Source: Mesostigma viride (Eukaryota; Streptophyta; Mesostigmatophyceae; Mesostigmatales; Mesostigmataceae). From it: 23,346 bases of DNA. The stretch lies in NCBI GenBank assembly GCA_009746045.1, contig RPFO01000625.1, positions 1 to 23,346 of the forward strand, in the 5' to 3' direction. The translations under genes were made by a program, and so were the position numbers. Shown piece after piece: positions 17,235-23,346 of this stretch (positions within the stretch are counted from its first letter, which is position 1; every line of letters begins with the position of its first letter). The notes under the pieces were generated by a model, which did no database searches, had not been told where the DNA came from, and was given only the letters and a program-made list of their open reading frames with translations.

Positions 17235-17975
17235 GGGGGGGGGAGGGGAGGGGGGGGGGGGGGGGGGGGGGAGGAACTCTGGGTGGGTGGGGGCGGGGGG
17301 CGGGGGGGGGGGGGGGAGGGGAGGGGGGGGGGCGGGGGATCCCGCAGACTCTGGCGTCTTGCAGCTGAGGAGGGCGGGGGGCCCTGCGACCTCGCCCGGC
17401 CGGGGCGGACCGTCTTACTGTCCTGGGGGGGGGGAGGCGGGGGAACCTCCGGGTGGCGGGTGGGGGGGCGCGGGGGCCTTGCGACCTCGCCGTCTCACTC
17501 AGGCGGGGAGGCATCCTGTGGCGGATCTTCATACTTTTCCGGTCTTTTTCAGGGGTCCTCGTGGTCAATGCCTGTCCTTCGCGCCACGCCTTTTCGCGGG
17601 TGGGCGGCCGGGGGGGCGCATCATGCCGGCTGGCTGAGGGGGAGGGCGGGGGGGGGGGGGGTACCGACCTCCGGGTGGGTGGGTGGGCGGGGTGGGCGGG
17701 GGATCCCGCGGACTCTGGCGTCTCGCTGAGGAGGGCGGGGGGCCTTGCGACCTCGCCGTCTCACTCAAGCGGGGAGGCATCCTGTGGCGGATCTTCGTAC
17801 TTTTCCTGGGCCGGTCGGCGGGGGGGCGTATCATGGCTGAGGGGGGAGGGGGGGGGGGAACCTCCGGGTGGGTGAGTGGGGGGGATCCCGCAGACTCTGG
17901 CGTCGACTCGCTCAGGAGGGTGGGGGGCCTCATTGCGACCTCAATACATGTAAAGACCATCGGGGGGGGGGGTTG
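17235..17975 (+). repeat. G-rich minisatellite block
   Basis: About 740 bp dominated by G-runs on the plus strand, including 22 consecutive G at 17250-17271. Three copies of GATCCCGC-GACTCTGGCGTC lie at 17338, 17702 and 17884, each followed by an AGGAGGG(C/T)GGGGGGCC stretch and GCGACCTC. A 75-bp repeat (17511-17585, partly again at 17777-17806) is shared with 11330-11404. Long open frames here encode only Gly/Arg-rich or Pro-rich sequence and are composition artefacts. G-quadruplex formation is expected from the many adjacent G-runs. Confidence 0.85.
17511..17585. repeat. 75-bp dispersed repeat, copy 2
   Basis: Same orientation as 11330-11404, six mismatches. A 30-bp partial copy starts at 17777. 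Confidence 0.85.
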
Positions 17976-18160
17976 CGACCTCGCCTGGGGCGGGGCATCT
18001 CACTGAGGCGGCAAATGGCCTCCGGGTGGCCCACACAGCGTGTCGTTATTTGTCTCCCGACTTTTTCCTTTTTCCAGCCCCCTTCATAAGCTTCAGTTGA
18101 CTTGAATCGAGTTGCCATGTGTCGGCGGACGGATCGAAACTCGACTACTAGAGTTACGGT
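17976..18160. repeat. Direct repeat flanking the G-rich block, right copy
   Basis: Partner of 17018-17234, shorter by about 30 bases in its middle. Sequence after it (GTCGGCTTTGCGCCTTCTTTT) resembles the continuation of repeat family A at 12856-12875. Confidence 0.85.
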
Positions 18161-18183
18161 ACGTCGGCTTTGCGCCTTCTTTT

Positions 18184-18208
18184 GGGGGGGATGCGAAGCA
18201 TCCCCCCC
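18184..18208. repeat. Perfect hairpin with GCGAAGC core
   Basis: Seven G plus ATGC pair with GCAT plus seven C around a GAA loop, giving an 11-bp stem. The core GCGAAGC is known as an exceptionally stable DNA mini-hairpin. Confidence 0.9.
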
Positions 18209-18230
18209 CCCTTAAGCTTGTGCATGTAAC

Positions 18231-18273
18231 CTACCCCGACTATTTTCCGGTTTTCGCGAAAATAGCGGGGTAG
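18231..18273. repeat. 16-bp inverted repeat hairpin
   Basis: CTACCCCGACTATTTTC pairs with GAAAATAGCGGGGTAG with one unpaired base and a ten-base loop. Confidence 0.85.
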
Positions 18274-18294
18274 ATTAGTCGGAGTCCGACTAAT
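18274..18294. repeat. 21-bp palindrome with AGTCGGA motif
   Basis: ATTAGTCGGA and TCCGACTAAT are exact inverted copies around a single G. The same AGTCGGA motif is scattered through 11090-11300. Confidence 0.85.
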
Positions 18295-18330
18295 TTCCCC
18301 CAAACGCGCCGCGCCAGCAATTTAGTCCAT

Positions 18331-18360
18331 GTCGGTGTTCTCCGAAGGGGTCTACTGTAC
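18331..18360. repeat. 30-bp dispersed repeat, inverted copy of 11048-11077
   Basis: One mismatch over 30 bases in opposite orientation, linking this end of the repeat cluster to the 10930-11640 repeat. Confidence 0.8.
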
Positions 18361-18680
18361 GAATTTCAGGAGGGGTGCCCCACTCAGTGTTGGGCACCCC
18401 GGGTCCTCCGGCACTTCCCGGGGCGGTCGACGACGGGAAAGCATGCAGCGCCAGCCAAATTGCGGAACTCATCCTTCCGCGCCAATTTGGGGGACGACGA
18501 CTGCAAAAAAGCTACACCCATTTCACCGGGAAAAAAAAACGGACTGGCCGGATTGGTATGATCCCTGGGTATGATCCAGGATCCTCTCGCGGAGATCATT
18601 CTGTCGATTGCGCAACTCTACAGTAAGACTTACTGTGTATTCGGACTGATTTTTGAGCCCCGACCTACAGTAGCTAGTTA
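18361..18680. other. Intergenic, no gene
   Basis: Open frames of 60-83 codons overlap on both strands without credible composition or motifs. The remainder of the repeat region probably ends here. Confidence 0.4.
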
Positions 18681-18682
18681 TT

Positions 18683-18798
18683 ACAGTACTGTACTGTAGT
18701 TAATCCCACGCCGCACATGGGCAGCAGAGCCCCAGCCTACGATCCGAGTACACTCAGTACAGTACTGTACACTGTGCCCATGATTGTGCAGCGTGGGA
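18683..18798. repeat. Foldback with GTACAGTACTGTAC palindrome
   Basis: Arms 18704-18723 and 18775-18798 pair with one mismatch and a four-base bulge. ACAGTACTGTAC occurs at 18683-18694 and 18759-18770, the latter inside a 14-bp perfect palindrome (18757-18770). Confidence 0.75.
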
Positions 18799-18800
18799 CA

Positions 18801-18820
18801 CAACAACAACAACAACAACA
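18801..18820. repeat. CAA trinucleotide microsatellite
   Basis: Nearly seven tandem CAA units directly after the foldback. Confidence 0.9.
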
Positions 18821-19392
18821 GTATGTACACTGTAGTCCGGTCTCTCGCCAAGTGTTTCACTTGGAAACTTGGAAACTGATAACTCACGTTCTCGGTCTGG
18901 GGGCTCCTCGTAAGGCACGAACTCAATGATCACGGTGTGACACGCGTAAGGCTTTCGTGGGTTTTGGGCCTTTTGGCAAGGTTTGTTGTTTTGGCAATGC
19001 TGATTGCTGACTCAGCGAATCGGCCGAATAAAATAATATGGGCGTGCTGGGGCCCCCATTCACCACGAAACATGGCATGTATAATAATTGAATTATTCTA
19101 GCCAAATGCGCATGTGGACTAGAAAGTGCGCGTTCCAAACCATTTAGCGTAAAATTTGCAATGAAACCAACCAGACTTCGCGCAAAACGATGAACGATTT
19201 GTGGTAATCGGATGGGCAGCCACCCTCGCAGCTAACAGATTGCGATTGAAAAATGTACGCTTTTTTTATGGCTGTCATGGTAATCCAATGCTCGGTAGCC
19301 AAATTGAAGGGAGCGCCTGAGTGGCACTGCCTAGCTCCCAATCGTGGTTGGTAATCTTCTGCCTCGGCTGGCATTGGCAGATATCAAAAGGT
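18821..19392. other. Upstream region of the MYND gene
   Basis: No gene. CTTGGAAA occurs twice in tandem at about 18858-18875. Promoter elements could not be assigned with confidence. Confidence 0.4.
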
Positions 19393-21739
19393 ATGGCTAG
19401 CGTGCTTTGTGACAAGCCTGGCTGTAAAAAACCGGGTGGCAAGACGTGCACCAGATGTCGGGTCGTCTACTATTGCTCCAGAGTAAGTGGTATCCTCCAG
19501 ATCAGTTTTCTTGCAAGGCAGGAAAGGTCGTCTTCTTTACCCTCTTTTCTCAAACGAGCGCTTTCCCAGATTGATTGCGTGAGCCGGCTGTCCCAGCCTG
19601 TTCATTCTGTCGCCCCTCGCTGTATTTTGCGGGGCAATGCCTGGCAATCATCTGACACCACGCCAAGCGTGTCCTCCTTGCCCACTTCTTTCACCTTTAC
19701 CCCCAAACTTGGCTGCGCAGGAATGCCAGGTTGCCGCCTATCCCAAGCACAAGGCGGACTGTAAGGCCTTTGCCAAGCCGAGGCACAGCGCACAGGACGA
19801 GGATGAACCATCCACTCTAACGGACGTGTGGGCCCAGGAGCTGGTCCAACGTGCGACCGCCGAGCTACATGACCAGTTCTCCACAAACAGCCCCCTCATG
19901 CCGCCAAACGCCCCCTCCCTCCTCTGCGCTGAGGAGGAGGCCCAGATGGCATGGAGCGGGGACAACGACTCCGCGTTTGCCTCCATCATCCGTCACGCCA
20001 CCCAGGGCGGCCCGACCGCCGCGCGGGTCCTTGGGAAGGCGGGCGCGTGCGCGCTGTTCGTAGATGCCCTGGGCCGCACCCTCGCCGGCACCTGCAGGAT
20101 CCCCATTCTCTTTCTGTGCAGCGGAATCATGGGGTTATCCCCGGGCGGCCCCAAGAACCAATTTGCGTTTGACCGTGCGGGGGGCATCGAGCAGCTCACG
20201 CGGGTGCTTGCGTCCGCCACAGAGCAGCGCGCGTGGACGGTCGCCCGCCACATATGCACGAACCTGTCCTATGCCATCATGGATTGGGATGGTCCGCTAA
20301 ATGCGCGGCAGTGTGACGACCTCAGCCGGTCAGGCACCTTCCAGGCTGTCCAGCGGTGCATTCTTGGGGGGATACAAGCCACGGAGGCGGGGACGTCCTG
20401 CCCCTCCGGCGCAGGGTTGCGCGCCAGCTGTCGCGCCTGCAGCTTGCTGGCCGAGCTGTTCTGGCGCGCGGACAAGTGCCGCAACGAGCTTTGCTCCCAC
20501 CACGGCGCCATGGGCATCGACCCCAGCCTATACGCCGCGCTGGACGCCTGCCTGCAGCGCGCGCTGGACGCTGCCTCCCAACACGGTGTCATGGCCGCGT
20601 GTGAGGGCATCAACGTGGTCGCGCGGCATGATGCAGTGCTGCCAGCCGAGGGGGCCCGGTCGATGGCGGCCGACCGCGTGCGCCAGAATCTGGTGGCTGC
20701 GTCCGAGATTGCTGCGGGGGCACTGGGCGTGAAGTCGGCGGGTAAAGGCGTTGAGGCAGTGGCTGCGGCAGACAAGGCAACGTCCCAGGAGTCAGTGGAG
20801 GAAGGTGCAGAGGGGGCCGAGGGTTTAGCCCAATCGCCGAGCAACGAAAACGGTGTAGAGGCTGCACCCGTGGGGGACAATGCCGAGGCCAAGGGCAAGG
20901 ATGAGGGCAAGGCCAAGGGCAAGGATGAGGGTAAGGATGAGGGAAAGAATGAGGAAAAGGAAAAGGACACTTTGACCCATGAGTTGACGGAGGGCGACAT
21001 CCAGACTCTCCACGGCTGCCGCAGGTTTGCGGCGGTGACCTGCCAGAGCATCCGCAACTTGTGCCTGAACAAGAGCCTGGGCGTGCCGGTCGCCAGCCTG
21101 CGCGGCGCATGTGCGCCCGTGGCCCGCTTGCTGCAGCTGGGCAACGCGGGGCAAGGTCGCCATCTCCACGACCTCCAAAAGGAGGCGTGCCTTGCCATCA
21201 TGGGGCTGGCCAGGGAGGATGCGGGCAACCGCTTGCGCTTGGTCGAGCAGGGCGCGGTGGAGGCAGTGTTGGATGCACTGAAGCAGACGGCGTGGGAGGA
21301 GAAGTCGTTCAATCTAGTAGCCATCGTAGCGCTGCAGTCGTTACTGGAGGACCAGGAGGGCATGCGGCGGCTGGGGGCGCGGCCCAAGGCTGCCACCTGT
21401 CAGCTGCTCGTGGACGCAGTCTGGGGCGTGCTGGGGACGCAGGATGACAGTATCTATGGCAAGTGCATGGTCCAAGCCGTCAAGTTCTGGCCGGCCGTCC
21501 TTACGGTGCACCCAGCGTGGCGGAAGCATCTTCTGGCCGCGGGGGCGAAGCACGTGCTCCACTTGGCAGCCACGGGTGCGGAGATAAGGGGGACACCGAG
21601 TCCGCGTATTGGCTCCGTTCCCTACGGGCGACCCTCTCGAAAAAGCTGTGGTCCAGAAATCAAAGCAGCCAGAGGCAGTGGTCCACAATTGATTGGGAGT
21701 GGCCACCGTAAAGCAAACAAGCAAGAAGTTTCTACATGA
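19393..21739 (+). CDS. MYND zinc-finger protein with ARM-like repeats, two exons
   Basis: Exon 1 is 19393-19482 (ATG at 19393); exon 2 is 19721-21739. The 238-bp intron begins GTAAGT and ends GCTGCGCAG after a long CT-rich tract. The product is 702 aa. The intron splits the MYND finger: exon 1 gives CDKPGC, CTRC and YYCSR; exon 2 gives ECQ, then H and C in YPKHKADC, so splicing completes all eight zinc ligands. MYND fingers bind Pro-rich partner motifs. Residues about 100-360 are helical and Cys-rich. A charged linker of KGKDEG repeats lies at about 420-446. Residues about 510-585 (LHDLQKEACLAIMGLARED, LVEQGAVEAVLDAL, LVAIVALQSLL) look like armadillo-type helices. The last 50 residues are basic, low in hydrophobics and may lie past an unrecognised junction. 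Confidence 0.85.
19483..19720 (+). other. Intron within the MYND finger
   Basis: Donor AGA|GTAAGTGG, pyrimidine-rich run TCTTTCACCTTTACCCCC, acceptor GCGCAG|GAA. Phase 0. The reading through it in either exon frame destroys the zinc finger. Confidence 0.85.
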
Positions 21740-22390
21740 TCAATATATTACGTTATCAATATATCTTCTCGCTATAGCGAGTAGGCCTGGAACTGTTCAA
21801 CAGTTCTTGGGTTGAGGCCGGCATTAGCTGAAATCCAAGTGGCGTGCTGGAGGGTCCTCGAAAGAGGGCGCCATTGCATGAGTACTTGCTTTCTAAATTG
21901 ACGCCCGGTCTTCTCGCTTCTTGTGCTCTCTATGACAAATAATGTGCAGGTCAGCTAGAGGCCTTACTTGGGGCTCGACTTTCTAGAATATAGAGCATGT
22001 ACATATCGATGTCTTGGGATTGACGACGTCAATTAAATTTCTTGGGATTTAGTGTACGTTGAATTATATTCAAGTAAGTACAACTTACACACTGATCAAT
22101 GCAGGCATGTGGCCGGCTTCAACTCATTTATGTTCAAGGGTATACCGAGTGCAATACAGTCTGACCAGTGTAGTAACCCAATGGATAGGAATGGGACCCC
22201 TTACAATTAATTGTGAGCATAGATGTCCAGGGGCTTTGGTGCCAAGTGAGAAAGGCAGGTAGCACCGCGAGGCCCCACCCTGCGACCCTTTACTCACTCT
22301 CGATTCTGGGAGCAAAGATTGGCCTGCCGGCACCCATACGCACCATATCCACTCTTGGCCTGCTGGGCGGCCTTGGTCTATACCCTTAAA
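21740..22390. other. 3' flank of the MYND gene, no gene called
   Basis: AT-rich start with two adjacent perfect palindromes: CTCGCTATAGCGAG (21768-21781) and GAACTGTT-C-AACAGTTC (21790-21806). A minus-strand open frame of 111 codons (22124-22459) has no motif and overlaps a tandem repeat; it is not called. Confidence 0.5.
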
Positions 22391-22517
22391 ACAGTAGACC
22401 TTGTCATTACCCATCGTGTGCCAGGTCACGGCTAGCCTGTAACTCCACATGCTGGGCACGTTTGGTAATGCACAATTTTAACGACAGATCTTGTCATCAC
22501 CCATGATGTGCCAGGTC
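22391..22517. repeat. Tandem direct repeat, about 91-bp period
   Basis: 22391-22427 and 22483-22517 share ACAG-T-CTTGTCAT-ACCCAT and GTGTGCCAGGTC-like blocks with few mismatches. On the minus strand both encode a TWH-MG-DK peptide in one frame, but the substitutions are mostly non-synonymous. Confidence 0.7.
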
Positions 22518-23346
22518 CGTTCTCCCCACATGGTCTGTTTGGTGGATGGATGCACCTGTTGAAATGGTGGGTTGCCAGCCGATGAGTGGTTTCGATCAGG
22601 GACCAATGGTACATTGCTCATGCAAGCATTCCTGTATCTGGATTCAAATTTTCTGGCATCTTGAGTTGTGCATCATATTGCACGAAATGCAGGATCCCGT
22701 GGCACCCACATGTATGGCCACGCCTCACGTCGCGGATGTCGCAGCCATCCTGGCTCTACCGATGTCCTCCCTGCTCTTCTAGCGTGGTACCTCTGCTGGC
22801 GCACATGACCGGCCGATGGCGCAACCTGGCGCGCTCCAGTGTGCCCCCATAGTTAATATCGCCCCCGACAGGCTAATCTATGGCGGTCGGTCACGTTGAG
22901 CTTGGGAGAATGAGAACACAGAGAGCTGCTGTCGGAGCTGGCCAACCACTGGCTTATGAGCTTGCCAGCAAAGCCTATCCTTAGCCGTAACCGTGGGACA
23001 GGCTAGCTGTCCGTACCGACCCGGATAAGGGCCCGGACTGGGGCCTAGGCGGCGCCGGCCCTAGGCGCCGCCCTTCAGTAGACCGGTCGACCGCATCGGA
23101 CCGCCGGATAATAGCCGGCGCCTTAGCGGACGCTAGCGGAAGGCTTGCGGACGGACATGGGGAACTTAGAGCCAGATCCTAGGGCTCTAGAGTTACTCAA
23201 CTCCAACATACTCTTTTGTTCTTTTATTAATTATCAAAAAAATTACATCAAATGCAGACCATACAAAACCCTCTAAGGTAGGGAACTCAAGGGGGCCTAA
23301 AGGCCGTCGAAATCACCACGGTATCGACCCGTGCCTTTGTGATCAA
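22518..23346. other. Noncoding right end of the window
   Basis: No credible gene. A GC-rich inverted repeat (GGCGGCGCC at 23048-23056 with GGCGCCGCC at 23064-23072) sits in a GC-rich stretch, followed by an AT-rich tail with GTTCTTTTATTAATTATC near 23218-23236. The abrupt composition change could mark a transposable-element end, but no partner repeat lies in the window. Confidence 0.4.

Noticed and set aside
17068-17875. Gly/Arg-rich proteins of 140-189 aa on the plus strand and Pro-rich ones on the minus strand
   Set aside because: Open frames arise from poly-G composition within a minisatellite; they have no start context, domains or coding-like codon pattern.
19321-19392. Upstream extension of the MYND protein
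   Set aside because: The extension begins with GTG, not ATG; the ATG at 19393 directly precedes the MYND finger and is the credible start.
20269-21396. 375-aa antisense ORF opposite the MYND gene
   Set aside because: Shadow of GC-rich codons in the sense gene; the composition is Ala/Ser/Pro without motifs, while the sense strand carries MYND and ARM features.
22124-22459. 111-aa minus-strand ORF
   Set aside because: No domain or coding neighbour and it overlaps a tandem duplication; kept only as an observation.

Overview
The window is eukaryotic. It has genes with short GT-AG introns, several classes of retroelement, a RING/TRAF-type ubiquitin-ligase-like gene and a MYND-ARM gene, and it is gene-poor and rich in repeats. 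Base composition is mixed, with moderate GC in the genes, AT-rich spacers and one extremely G-rich block. This fits a transposon-rich microbial eukaryote such as an alga or other protist. I cannot name the organism from sequence alone.

Layout. 1-6800 (minus strand): a Ty3/gypsy chromovirus with gag, zinc knuckle, protease, reverse transcriptase, RNase H, integrase and chromodomain, all recognisable but split by about eight frame changes. Directly upstream of its gag is a complete 130-aa ORF resembling the viroplasmin / RNase H1 N-terminal domain (6408-6800), and further upstream an Arg/Gly-rich ORF (7128-7487). 8430-10800 (minus): a RING plus TRAF-zinc-finger plus coiled-coil gene whose first two exons join in phase. 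10930-11640: a repeat with AGTCGGA motifs. 11700-12800 (minus): the C-terminal end of a non-LTR (LINE-type) reverse transcriptase. 12770-15300: a repeat carrying a 2.1-kb LTR element with two LTR copies that match over 632 bp and no coding capacity. 15300-16670 (plus): a small spliced gene joining a basic N-terminal segment, a Pif1/Helitron-like helicase motif VI and a RING-H2 finger. 17000-18300: two copies of one repeat flanking 750 bp of poly-G-rich minisatellite, followed by a dense group of hairpins. 19393-21739 (plus): a two-exon MYND zinc-finger/ARM-repeat gene. 21740-23346: no convincing gene.

Only the RING-TRAF gene and the MYND gene look like ordinary host genes, and both are probably involved in protein-protein interaction or ubiquitin signalling. 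Everything else is mobile-element material at different stages of decay. The most unusual items are the helicase-tail/RING gene, the viroplasmin-like ORF with a stop-start overlap ahead of gag, and the nested LTR insertion whose empty site can be read from a second copy of the host repeat.
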